From: Phytophthora sp. 'mugwort'
Lineage: Eukaryota; Oomycota; Peronosporomycetes; Peronosporales; Peronosporaceae
DNA length: 64,000 nt
Reading direction: 5' to 3'
NCBI GenBank assembly: GCA_033558025.1
Contig: JAUCEF010000008.1
Span: forward strand, 248,001-312,000
Shown here: positions 52,460 through 63,490 of the stretch, piece after piece
How positions within the stretch are numbered: the first letter of the stretch is position 1
Layout of the letters: every line of letters starts with the position of its first letter
Position numbers and translations under genes: made by a program
Notes under the pieces: generated by a model
Seen by the model: only the letters and a program-made list of their open reading frames with translations
What the model was told of the DNA's origin: nothing
Database searches by the model: none

Positions 52460-54866
52460 TAGCTCACCTTATTATTATGAATAAGTCGTCGATAGTATAT
52501 CGCAAGTCCCAAGAAGCTTTGCAGTTCCTTGATACTCGTAGGAGTTTTTCACTGCTTGATCGCTGTCGTTTTAGTTTAATCAACTTGTAGTCCTTGCTGT
52601 GAAATAGTGTGCCCCAGAAAATTCACAGACTCTTGTGCGAATGAACACTTCTCTAGCCGCGCGTACAGGGTTTCGGTACGAAGAACATCGAAGACAGCTC
52701 GTAGATGCTATAAATGTTCCGACGTCGATTTAGAGTAGACACAGATGTCGTCGAGGTAGACAATAACAAACGAAAACTTGCCCAACAGAAGTCTCATGAG
52801 TCGTGACCAAATGGCCAGCATGCCGGCCACGCCTATCGGAGCGACACACCAATGGTAAGTCTCTGTTGCCGACCTGAAAGCTGTGTATCCACTGTGTCTT
52901 CACATATCATCGACAAAAGTCTGCAGCGCTTCCTGCTCCGTTTTCGACAGTCGAAGTGGTGCACGGCTACTTGGCCGAGCATCGGGCTTCATATTCAAGT
53001 TGAATTCCACACGAGGCTCAGGTGGCTGACCAGTTGGCAAACGCCGGAAAGACGTCTTCATACTCCATCAGAAGAGCATTTAGCTCCTCCGGATAGTCCT
53101 CGTTAGCGTTCACAGCCGACACCTTCGCGTGATAGAGGGTGTAGTCACTCGATATTGAGAACGCACCGTCATTTTGTCAGTGAACGGCTCTTGTCTGTAT
53201 GCACCACTGATGTCTGGGAATGACAAGAATGACAATGTAACTTTAATATGATGCGTAAGCCAGTTGATCTTCGGGTTAAATCGCGTAAGCCACGGCTTTC
53301 TCAGGATAACATCGTGGGCAGATGCAAGATCGTACTCTGTAAAACGAAATACTGCTGTACACGAAGCCATCCATCACCATATCCATATCCGTCTGCACCT
53401 CTCGCAGCTCGACATTGTGGCGAATACTCACATCGAAGCTCTCCACAGTGCAACATGTTGTTCACCAGGTCCACCAACGATCCCGGGCCGCACCAGGTTG
53501 TGGTTGGCACCACAATCAATCAATGCGAAAACCGTGCGTCCGTTGATTTTCACCTTCTTGCGGATCAAGCTGTGTTCTGATGCGGATAGCTTCGGTAGAT
53601 GCACCTTCGTCATGTTCACACTGTAGTTACAGAATGTGAGTGTCTCCTTGTCCTCACGGTCCTTTAGAGTAGGATCCAGCACTTCCAACGCTGTGGAAGT
53701 GAACCACTTCCTACGCTGTGCACTTCCAACGCTGTGGAAGTGAAGGATCCTACTCTAAAGGACCGTGAGGACAAGGAGCTATAGCGTTGGCAGCGTTGGA
53801 AGTGCTGTGGAAGTGAAGGATCCTACTCTAAAGGACCATGCGAAGTCCAGGTTTTTCAAACCGTCCGTTTTTTTAAAAGGACTCCTCACTCTGCAGTCGT
53901 TCATTCGGTGTCCTGGACGCTTGCATCGGAACCACAAATTCCGTCTGCGGCACTCGTCTCGAGAAACACCCCGCAAACTCACGTTGTCGATCTCCATATG
54001 TACAGCAGTGTCCGCTGAGCTTTCATCACCCCGGGGACGAAAGTTACCATGATCGCCTCGCACTAGCGTGAGCACGCTCGAACCTAGTGCAACCGCAATC
54101 GCCTTTGGCACAGTGGAGCATCGACGATAAGCCACTTCCTCGCGAGTCCGGGTGACGAGTCCGTGAACGAACCACGTGATCTGGCCGATTTCACTCATGT
54201 CCCGGACCTGACAGATAACCTGGCGAAACTTCGCCACGTAGTCTTCCACGCTGGTGCACTGAATCTGCTTCAGCTTCAAAAGGTCAGCTCGCAGTCGCTC
54301 CTGAGGATCAGGCGGCACAAACTCAGCCTGCAGCCCCTCTGCTAGCGCATTCAAGGTTGCAAACTTGCCTTGATGGAACGTGTACCAAGCTGCTGCCTAT
54401 CCTTCCAGGTTGGTTGCAACCATCGCCACGAGCCAGTTCTGGGTATCTGCAGCGTTCACGTCAATATTTTTCGCGCTGAAGTAAAACTGTACTTGCTGTA
54501 GAAACACCTGCAGTGATTCCCCAGTATTGCCGAAGTGCGTCGGCATTAAAATTCCCTCTACACGTCTCTCCGTTCACGTGTGGGGTTCTATCTTCTCCAG
54601 CATTTGCTGCTGGTGCTGCAACAACCTTCTCATCTCGTGCTGCTGCTGGGCCATGACCTCGGCCATCCTGGCGAGCGTCGTCATAAGGTATCCTGCGTCG
54701 TCACGATGCTGCCTGCACCTAAGGCTGCGCCTTTTTTCATGGGTCTCGCTTCGTTCAGCTTGCTAGCGTCCGATGCTGTCACCTTCAGCCGGCTAGTGTG
54801 GCCACCACTGCCGCTGGGTGTGCGCGTCACGTCCCGCAGAATTGCCTCCACCGAAAAGACCGTCAA
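52460..54866 (-). mobile_element. Decayed, 3'-truncated Ty3/gypsy retrotransposon
   Basis: Reading the minus strand from 54866: a Gln-rich gag start (MAEVMAQQQHEMRRLLQ), capsid sequence (NWLVAMVATNLEG, then AAAWYTFHQGKFATLNALAE) with one stop, and a zinc knuckle with its first Cys lost (NLWFRCKRPGHRMNDC). Next come an aspartic protease site (VFALIDCGANHNLV), FRFTEYDLASAHDVILRKPW, and the reverse transcriptase with the catalytic YLDD box (FSFVIVYLDDICVYSKS), LEKCSFAQESVNFLGHTIS and LGLAIYYRRLIHN at 52510. Three stop codons fall in the RT alone. RNase H and integrase are absent because the element is cut off at about 52460, next to the LINE remnant. No long terminal repeats were found. Confidence 0.85.
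53644..53778. repeat. Nested palindrome with 34-bp perfect arms
   Basis: Bases 53644-53677 (starting ctccttgtcctcacggtcct) are the exact reverse complement of 53745-53778. The 67-bp loop contains two copies of cacttccaacgctgtggaag (53680 and 53721), itself a small hairpin with 8-bp arms. A third partial copy of the outer arm, in direct orientation, lies at about 53807-53838. The structure sits at the gag-protease junction of the gypsy element. Confidence 0.9.
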
Positions 54867-57083
54867 GGTGCTACCAATTGTCGACTTTGACGTTGGTCGA
54901 GGAGGGTCTTGGTGCGCGAGGTGTTGAAGCTTGCTGTCTTGTCAACGGTAGTTGTCGAAGTAACTGGTGGTGTGCATTGTTGAGAGCAAAATGTAGAATG
55001 ACTTAATTTTTGTTGGTTTTGTTAGGCCCTCATGTTTCTGTTTGTTCCTAGTGCTCCGCTCTAGGATACTGCACCCTGTTCATGTAGATATACTCCTCTC
55101 TCCTTCGCTGATGATTACGGACGTTGAAGTGTGCGGCGGCGGCGCAATTGCTCGGTTGCCGCTAGACTGTCGTGTGACTCGTGCTGACGGCATGGGTTAT
55201 GGGCGCTGTCGATTTTCTTGTGAGAACTTAGATGCTCCTCATGGTTGGCTTCGCCCTTGCCTGCAAGTCCGCGATGAGTGCTTTCCTGGCGTCACCTTGA
55301 ACTCCATGTTGGACGCCAGGCGTGGCTTCGTGTCCAGCACCTGCTTGTCCACGAGCACTTCTAGCTGTGTGGGTTGTGCCGTCATCGTGTTGGAAGTCGG
55401 ATACATTAGCCGACACTTACATGTATTTTTACTATAATGTTGCCTTGTACGCTGATGCAGCCTCTGTGCACGCAGCGGGCGTCGCGATGGCTCGTCCACA
55501 TCAGTCGTAGCTTCCTTCCCGATTCGTGCGCTTGGACCGAGAGCTTACCCCCGAGCGGCGTGTCAGACGTGGCTCCCATCTCAATCGCAGCTTGTCAGGA
55601 ACAAGTCGTTGCGCCCGCTCGACTAGGGTATTTTATCACCAGGGGCCACAAATACGTCGCACAGCTTCATCAGGGGCCACAAATCATAATCAGTTTCTCG
55701 CGACTGGTAACTTTTGAAGAAAAAGAAAACTCACCGGCGGCATGCGAGTTGCCACACACTGCAGACAACAACAGAAGGCAGTCCTGATTTCATGCCTGAG
55801 CTATGTTGTGAAATGCATTATTGTAGACGCATGATGTTGCAATGTTCACAGTAGCGATACGGGGTTCATTAACCCACGGCGGAGTTCATATGGAGAAGGG
55901 TTACAGGAGCATCGTCCACATAAGTAGCTTGTAGCAGAGAAGCAGGGCAGGATCCGACGACGTATTTACAACCGACGATGCCGTTGCCAACGAGTGTGTC
56001 AGCGACAGCACCTTTAGGCACTTGGCAGCGTTGTTCGTATGATGGTCGTGGAAATGACTAATAAACCACAGCCCCGGAGGAACCTCATCCAACTTTGTGT
56101 CTTGGGTCACCGCCTGCTTTTCTTCTTGTGATGCCCCCCACCCCCACCCCTCAACCGCACTTAACACTGTGCAACCCCACTTCTTCAGGTTTCCGTATTT
56201 TGATTTCTTCACGGCGGTCTTGTTGTTGTCGAACGCGTAGTTTTTCAGGAAAAGCTGATATTTCTTAGGGGTGCGAAGACATCATGAAGCAGCACGAAAT
56301 TGAGCTGATCCATGCTGGAACCCGCGCTCGAGCTGCCGTGCAAGAGCTCGTCCAAAGGATGGCAAGTGGGGTATCTTCTGAAGGGCTTTGTGGCCTCCTG
56401 TGAAAATGTGTGATGGATTTGTGGCCGCTGGTTATAAATTCCCTTCGACTAGCGAAGATAAATTCAGTTTCTGCTTGGTGTGTCGTTCGAGGAAGTGGAC
56501 TCGTCTCACCATCCACCTAATATCGTCGGTGACCTTGACCCAGCCAACCCAACTAACCAACTCATCGGTGACAGTACTCGACTGCCATGATCTTCTAGCC
56601 CTAGCGTGGCGGCGGCGCTCATCACGTACAAGCTGTGTCGGACCTGGGGCTTCCGCATTTCAGCATTGTCGCGCTGTCTCTTCCTCACGCTCTTTGTGGC
56701 TATACACGCTGGACAGACTGGCCAACTGCGTCTGAGTCGCTTCCCAAGGGCAATTCGTTGATAGCCTCAACCCGACGCCACTCCCGCCTGGCGAAGTCGA
56801 CAAGCTCGGTACGCTTGAGGGTACGTTTAAGGCGATGGGTACCGTGATGTGCTGTGCTTCTGCGGTGTCAAGCGGTAAGTTTTCTGCGGACGTTAGGGCA
56901 TTCCCTCTGACGTACGAGCTGTCCAAGATTACGGCCTGGTCGATGGACCGCGGTATCATTAAAGAGAAGGCCAGAATCAGCTTCTCCATGTAATCGAGAC
57001 ACTCGTCTATCTGGTCGCGGAGTTCGTGCTGACAATCGTTCACAGTGGCTACTCGATGACGGTGTATCGACTGGTGCTGTACA
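54867..57083. other. Transposon debris, unassigned
   Basis: Short frames only. Minus 56660-57043 (HELRDQIDECLDYMEKLILA, then Ser/Pro-rich) and minus 55239-55499 look like retroelement capsid or spacer sequence but cannot be placed. Two related segments, each with two copies of a ggccacaaa motif, lie in opposite orientation at about 55630-55686 and 56378-56438. They may mark the internal edges of a collapsed LTR element. Confidence 0.4.
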
Positions 57084-57399
57084 CAGGGATCCCGAATATG
57101 GCATTTTTATTTATATGAGGCCTGCACGCAGTATAAATGATGCCATCGGCTCCATATCAAAAGAACATGCATAATGACATTGTTGCAGTACAGGTACTAA
57201 AAGGAAGAGCACTAAAACAATGCAAAACCTCATGTACAATTATTTTGTAGCCTTCGACCGAGCGAGCTGTCCATACTCGTTGTCCTACCAAAACAGCGAG
57301 CACTCTCGAGTGTGATCGGCTGCAGCTGATGGCGCTCCTGTCCGTACGCCGTCCGCTCGACAGCTGAAGAAGCCCTCTGCGATGTTGGAAGTGGTCGGT

Positions 57400-57684
57400 A
57401 AGGTGCTGAGCAAAGCACAGCGCTGTTTCACTGCAGGTAAGCGGCTGCGCTTTTGCAGATGCCCGACGAATGAGCCTTCCCCGTCGCTGTCACCTGCCCC
57501 CTCTTGAGCATTAGTAGCCGTGCACCGGAACGACAGCAAGAACGTCGCGTAAGACTTTTCTGTCCAGCGCACGCACACAAACCGCCTCGAAGTTGGGGTG
57601 TGGACAATATCAGCGCGAGGTCCTGCCCATATCCACAAGAGACGTAGCGTTAGGCTTGATAACAGGTTAGTTCACGCATAGTGA
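57400..57684. repeat. Inverted duplication inside the hAT, arm 1 (285 bp)
   Basis: Near-perfect reverse complement of 58211-58495. Codes for part of the hAT C-terminal half in the original, minus-strand orientation, so this arm is the ancestral one. Confidence 0.9.
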
Positions 57685-58210
57685 TGCTTACCTAGAACGC
57701 GGGAGTAGTGTGGCTTGATATTAATCAGCCGACCAAACGACACACGAACGTTGAGCAAAGTGATGTCTTCCCCCTGGAGAGCTTTCTGAAATCGTTAAGA
57801 GTGCAAGCAGCCGCTTGTTTGCTCTTGGCAGTGGGGGTGCATCCACAATATCGTCGACCGTGATGTCCAGGTGCTCTAAGAGCTGCACGTAACGGTGCGC
57901 CATGGCGAACGACGACCTCCACTGCGCGTCCTATCGAATCACAAGGCGGAGATCAGTCTTGGGCCTATTTGTGACCTCGCGAAACAAAATGCGACTTATC
58001 TACACTTTGACGCTTTCGGGATATCGCCGTTTAAAAAATAAAAATTGGGCCATTCGTTTCAGAACTTAAACGAACGTTTTAGAAACGCACGTTTTCGTTT
58101 TTGTGACCGATAAAATACGTGACTGAAGCTCACAGCACGACACTTTACGAAGCACGCAGATGGAGAGAGTGCAGGAGCAGGCAGGCTCTAATGTGGGCGC
58201 TGAAGGATTG

Positions 58211-58495
58211 TCACTATGTGTGAACTAACCTGTTATCAAGCCTAACGCTACGTCTCTTGTGGATATGGGCAGGACCTCGCGCTGATATTGTCCACACCCC
58301 AACTTCGAGGCGGTTTGTGTGCGTGCGCTGGACAGAAAAGTCTTACGCGACGTCCTTGCTGTCGTTCCGGTGCACGGCTACTAATGCTCAAGAAGGGGCA
58401 GGTGACAGCGACGGGGAAGGCTCATTCGTCGGGCATCTGCAAAAGCGCAGCCGCTTACCTGCAGTGAAACAGCGCTGTGCTTTGCTCAGCACCTT
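58211..58495. repeat. Inverted duplication inside the hAT, arm 2 (285 bp)
   Basis: Reverse complement of 57400-57684, with only scattered substitutions. It lies 526 bp away and reads the transposase fragment on the plus strand, so it is a secondary inverted copy. Confidence 0.9.
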
Positions 58496-61251
58496 CTGCA
58501 GACAGTGTTTCTGATGACGTGTCAAGTAGCAAATTTTATCGATGGACAAGAAACGCCCGGCCGACCACGTACAAACTATGCCCCGATGATGATGGAATAA
58601 CCGAAGACGAGCGGCGCAAGATTAACGTGCAAAATATAAGGTGAAACGAATGCTTGACCGCTTCCTAGAGCCGCTGCTCCTTCTTAAGCTGAATGCTGAA
58701 AAATAGAGCAGATATTCAGAAAGGTGCGTCTTTTCGTTCCCGAAGAATAGCGCGATGCTGCTTTGTGTGCTGCTCCAAGTGATGAAGTAATAGCACAATT
58801 AAAAAGGCCAAGAGAGCGCGCGTACAACTCCGCGCTGATATGGCATTTGAGGCGAAGAGATTCCACTACAAATGAGACGCTGTTCGTTCGTCAAGCAGCT
58901 TGAGGAGGAAATGACAGAAATCGCGGACTCCAATAGCACGGAAGCTGCACAGGAGAAGACTACGACTAAACCGACCTCCCAACGAAGAGAACCAAGTAGG
59001 ATAATTGGGGCAGTGAAACGAAACACTTTATGTCACACCTCAAACTTCAGTGAATCCAAATGACACTAACGTGGAAAGTACTATCTTGTTGCAATTAGAA
59101 AATGCCTTGGGACCTAAACCCATCAATTAGAATCAGCATCGTTTCCTTCTCATAATCAACCAAGAATATTTGTTTACACTTCTAAATTTCTCTGGGTACG
59201 TTTTCGGGCAGCCATCTTACATACTTCCACTACGCATTTATAGGTAAATGAAGGCATAAAATACCACAGAAGTCCGCCTACATACAACATGATACGTTAT
59301 TTTCAAAACTTCAGAAATGTAGATAAGTCGCATTTTGTTGCGCGGGGTCTCATATAATACAAACTTTGTCAGGATATGTAAGTTATCTAGACTCATGTGT
59401 GGAGCACTGTCGGAAGCATCTGTTTTTCTTCAAGATGCAATAATGCTTACCTCGTCTATCTTTTTGCGCTTGGGTCACCAACTGCAAAAAGGGTTAAATA
59501 CGGTTGCTCGGCCTCCAGTTCTCCAATGGAAGTGAGCCGCACCGCAAACCAACTGCAATGCGCTGTGTATGATTGGGTAGAAATACCATGCCTATTGTAC
59601 GTGATTTGACGAAATTCGATGAAAAATAGATTTTGTCTATTATTTTCGCGCGCACTGTATCACCAATAGAATAATAAATATTGAGGTTACAATATATTGC
59701 AATATTGGAAAAGCTACATGCAAAAACTTACCTGAGTTTGGTCGACTGCTTGAGACGGAGTCTCGCCATGAAGGTCTGCACTGCCGCCAAGTCATCGTCG
59801 TGATTCTTCCTGTCGACTTGAAATGTTCTGTTCAGATGATGGCCGGCGCAGCCAACGAGTGGGACGCCGACGGGTGTAGCCATATGACGATTGACAGAAC
59901 ATTTATCCCAAACCCAAAACAGGCAGTGAATAAGGTGCTTACCAATATTGCGGGGTAGCATGTTAGCCAGGAACTCGAATGACCACGCGCCGAGAGGTCA
60001 TCATCAACGTGACTTAGCGGTGGGGGGGGAGGGGGGGGGGCATGCAGAGGAGCGGAGTCTTGATAGCAAAGTCGACCTCGTAGCGCGCCAGGACAGCGAC
60101 GAAATGCTCTGACGCGTGGCTCCAACCGTGCAAAATAAGATCAAGCGGTCGGCCATCTCCGTGGCAGTCATGCGTTCCACAGCTCTAGTGAGACCATCCA
60201 TCGCACGAAGAAGTGTCACCACAACTCGGCTCCAAATTGGAATAGCTAGAAAAATAGCAATACAAAATTTTGGGCTAATACACTACTTCTATAAGCCACC
60301 ACCAACTTACCGCCTGGCAGCTAAATTCTCGCAGAAATGCAGAGGTAGATTGTTTCTGATGATCCAATCGAGCCAACCCTATACATTTAGAGATGAGCTG
60401 CGCGCATATCTCAACGTGGAGCTGGTTTCTGCCGTGGATGTGAGCCTGACAACCTCGTAGTCCGCGTGCTCCCGACGCACATGTGAATTAGGTTCGAATA
60501 CCTATTGCGACGGGTTTGCTTCCACACCGTGCCGCAACACAAAATAAAGTCTTCCGAGGTGACCTCATCGCTGTTGCCACGGCACAGACGGAAGTAGAAG
60601 CCCGTGACATGTGTTGGCGTAAAGGCCGAGCTGCGAGGGCGGGCGACAAAGACCATGAAGGTCGAGGGTTATCGGTGGTGGAAGTAGCGTTCGCTGTATC
60701 GATCAAATTGTTGAATGACTGACTACTATTAATAAAGCTTGGGGCAAACGAGATTTGGAGATCTGTTGGTCGCGGCACTCAGTCGGGAGTTCTACAATTT
60801 AAAGAGGGATTTTGGTACCAGCTATGGAAGGAGATTCTGTGTTCAAATAAAGTATCAGTTTATCCGGAGGAAGCTGGAAATTCATAAAAAAAAATTGAAA
60901 TATCATTCCATATCATGACGACTCCGACCGTCGCCGCATTTCCGACTAGCATCCGACCATATCGCAGAATTTTATATTGCACCAAGTTGTGGAGGTAAAA
61001 TGACATACGGCCCCGTAAAAAACCCTCGCAAGTGATTGGTTCATTGATAGGTGGCAGGCGTAGTTACATCTTGAAAATGAGTGGCACACGTGCAATTTTG
61101 ACTGCGCCATTTTGCCCAGCGACATCAGTGTTCGATTGACCACCTGGCCTAGTGAATTGAGGGGTTGTGCCCATGGCACTTCTAAGAGGGTTGTCGCTTC
61201 CACAAAGTATTGTGGTCGTTAGTTCCCCGTCGATACTCCTGCTGAGTATAA

Positions 61252-61290
61252 CCCCCCCCCCCCCCCCCGCCCCACCACCACCACCACCAC
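61252..61290. repeat. 17-bp poly-C run followed by CCA repeats
   Basis: Seventeen consecutive C (61252-61268), then gcccc and about five cca triplets. A second long homopolymer, reading ggggggg on the plus strand, is at about 60023-60040 inside the hAT. Confidence 0.9.
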
Positions 61291-61291
61291 C

Positions 61292-61350
61292 GATGTAGCT
61301 CAATGGAAAATCTCCCGAAAGGGAAGGAGGTGGTTCAATTCGACCCACCA
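61292..61350 (+). other. tRNA-related sequence, probably a pseudo-tRNA or SINE head
   Basis: tagctcaatgg (61296-61306) fits an RNA polymerase III A box, and ggttcaattcgacc (61332-61345) a B box at nearly the right spacing, ending in cccacca. A T arm with four of five pairs can be drawn. The D arm does not form and the anticodon hairpin has a four-base loop, so it is not a functional tRNA. Confidence 0.4.
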
Positions 61351-61457
61351 GTAAATTTCTCTATACTCTATTGACTGTGACAGACCTCCAAGCGAGCGAC
61401 ATCTACGGAAGAACCGACCGCAAAAAAAAGATACGGGTAATATGGCGTGTTGTATTA

Positions 61458-63490
61458 TTAAAGCGGCCTGAGTGCGCCTTGGTGATGGAGTGGCGCGGGG
61501 TCTACAACTCTACTGATTGCAAGACGTTGGTGGTAGGCGCTGATGAAGTCATTGAGGCTTCCCTCGCGATGCAGCCGACGAAGCTCCTTGAGCACAGCGT
61601 TAGATCCCGCAGACGGTACGTTTCGCGCGCGGAGGTACACCGCGACTTTGTTTGACGCTAGCTCTCCAAGCTGGCGGACGTTATCCTTGTCGCTTGGTGA
61701 CGACTCGTCGAGTGCGGTATCCGTCTTCAATGAAGAGCATCATGAAGGCCACGAGCTGCTTGGCGTCCGACTTCTTGTGCTAGTTAGTACTCAGCCATCC
61801 ACGCGGAACTGTCGTGTACCACGCAAATTAGGTGTCGACGAGAGGTATCGGCGTCGGTGCTTCACTGGTACGTTTTCATCTTCATCTCTTGGTCGCTTTG
61901 CTTGCTCACCGCGGTGTACTGATGTGCTCTCTCCAGTGTTGATGTTTGTAGCTTCTAGCAAGTTGACTTGAGCCTCGAGGCAACTGTTGACTTCGATTAA
62001 CTTTCCTTTCTATCAACGCAGTTTGATGATCGAGCGCAACTTTGGTTTTCATTTTTCCTTCCGTCAGGTCGTCCGCGGTGGTGTGAGCGGAAGCAGCAGA
62101 CCTCGTGAGTTGCTGTGACCAAGCAAGCCGGTTCGACGTGGTCACACACGAGAGGCCTCGGCGCAGCGCTGGATCGTCGTCATCGCTGGCCCCTGCGCGT
62201 TGGTCTTCATCAGGTCGGGTAGTGGGGGATGATGGTTGCTGTCAGCATGTCTCTCACAGCAGCGCAAACGTTGAAGGCCTTGCTACCCAGCGCATGACTC
62301 CCGTTAAAGAGCTGGTGGCTAACCTCCCTAATCTTTTCTGGCGCCAAAGCAAGCCTCTGTTCTTCCAGCGACGGAAGAACAGAGGCTTGCTTTGGCGCCA
62401 TTCCGTCAGTACCTTCGCGGCTTGATGGTCTTCTTGCAGAGTATTGAAGACGTAAGCAAAGGCTTTGTTCGTCGTGGTCAACTTCCAAGCTCCGCGATCG
62501 AAGATCCACTGTGCAGTCAGCTCCGAGCACGCGTTGGCATGCTGGGCACCGCCACATCGAAACGAATGGGAGGTTTGCGCCACTTCGACTCCAGCGGGTC
62601 CAGCGACACGAACGAGCAAGCGGTTGACAAGAGCGTGGATACCAACCGTCGGCGTCGTTTGGACTGTGCTGCTTCTCGCCGACGCCTGAGAAGAACCTAG
62701 GGTGCCGGTGTCCTCAAGCAGGTCCAGCAACGGGATGGAGTCGGTCAGCTCAACGAGGACGTTTTTCGACTGCACTGGCAAGTGGTTGAGGAGCGCTGTG
62801 CACAGCGACTCCTGGGTGATCAAAGCCAGCGTAAGCGCCAGCAGCGGACAAGTCGCGGAGTCAGCATCGGGGAAGAGAGACAGTGCCTGTTGTCGAACGT
62901 CTTCATGCGGATGAAGCGGATGAAGAACAAGCCGCCAGCACCTATGGGAGAGCTGCTGCTTCCGAACGAAGGTCAGGTCCGAAGCGCGGCCAAAGAGGTA
63001 CCGCAAGAGGCATAACAGAGCTACATCTTGGTAGTCCGAAGCGCTTCTAGCCGTTAAATACAGATACCTTGTCATCTTCTTGAGATTCTCTTTCGTACAT
63101 GCAACCGACTTCTTGACAAATCCACCACTTTCGCGCTTGATGCAGTGATGCTCAAGTGTGCGACCCATGCTCAGCAGCTACCGTGCTACCGTGCCGCCTT
63201 GGACAGGTACTCGTCCAGGAGCCAGCACTTCACCTGGCGGAAGTATTGAGCGACGGAGTGGCGCGACAGGTGCTGCCCCCGTGCTCCTATGTGAAATGCC
63301 AGGTGCACGCCAAACTTTGTCCATCAGCGCCACTGGAACACCGCCTGCGCGACTTGTGTCCGCGACGACCAAAACCCTAACATGCTCCATCCTCGTGCTC
63401 TTAGCGGAGAGCAAGCGCTAGAACGCCTTCATGGCCGTCGCTCTCGTGCGCTTGGTGTTGGCAGGCTTTAAGTCGTTCAGGCTCATCGTT
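61458..63490 (-). mobile_element. Decayed Crypton-type tyrosine recombinase element, second copy
   Basis: On the minus strand the protein starts near 63486 (MSLNDLKPANTKRTRATAMK), shifts frame several times (63414-63178: LVVADTSRAG, LAFHIG, SVAQYFRQVKCWLLDEYL), then stays open from 63168 to 62254. That open part has GGFVKKSVACTKENLKKM, the catalytic-Arg region LLRYLFGRASDLTFV, and the second block HSFRCGG (a proper HxxR) with WKLTTTNKAFAYVFN, whose Tyr is a candidate nucleophile. These are the signatures of oomycete Crypton recombinases. Further frames to 61458 (LASNKVAVYLRARNV) may be its C-terminal extension or another relic. It differs clearly from the Crypton at 14.6-16.9 kb. The frame is broken upstream of the catalytic domain, so it is probably inactive. 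Confidence 0.75.
62339..62400. repeat. Perfect hairpin, 28-bp stem and 6-base loop
   Basis: 62339-62366 (tggcgccaaagcaagcctct...) is the exact reverse complement of 62373-62400, with loop agcgac. It lies inside the Crypton frame, where it is translated without a stop as a self-mirrored segment (WRQSKPLFF ... NRGLLWRQ). Confidence 0.95.

Larger units (their letters stand above)
57084..60924 (-). mobile_element. Decayed hAT transposon, near full length
   Basis: The 3' end is intact: cagggatcccgaatatggca at 57084, matching the right end of the element at 38545-39106. The 5' end near 60924 is eroded but aligns with the left 190 bp of that element. In between, on the minus strand and in several frames: a BED zinc finger (FYFRLC ... 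ILCCGT ... RYSNLIHM, about 60600-60480), GWSHASEHFVAVLARYEVDF (about 60120-60060), CSVNRHMATPVGVPLVGCAG with HHLNRTFQ (59880-59800), AMAHRYVQLLEHLDITVDDI (57905-57850), LQGEDITLLNVRV (57780), ADIVHTP and VCVRALDRKVLRDVLA (57600), and the C-terminal dimerisation region (PTTSNIAEGFFS, YGQERHQLQPITLE, 57385-57300). The first catalytic Asp (normally DGWSH) appears as His. Many frame shifts and an internal inverted duplication show it is dead. Confidence 0.85.

Noticed and set aside
61292..61350. Functional tRNA gene
   Set aside because: The D arm does not fold, the anticodon hairpin loop is too short and the acceptor stem has mismatches, so only a tRNA-like relic is claimed.
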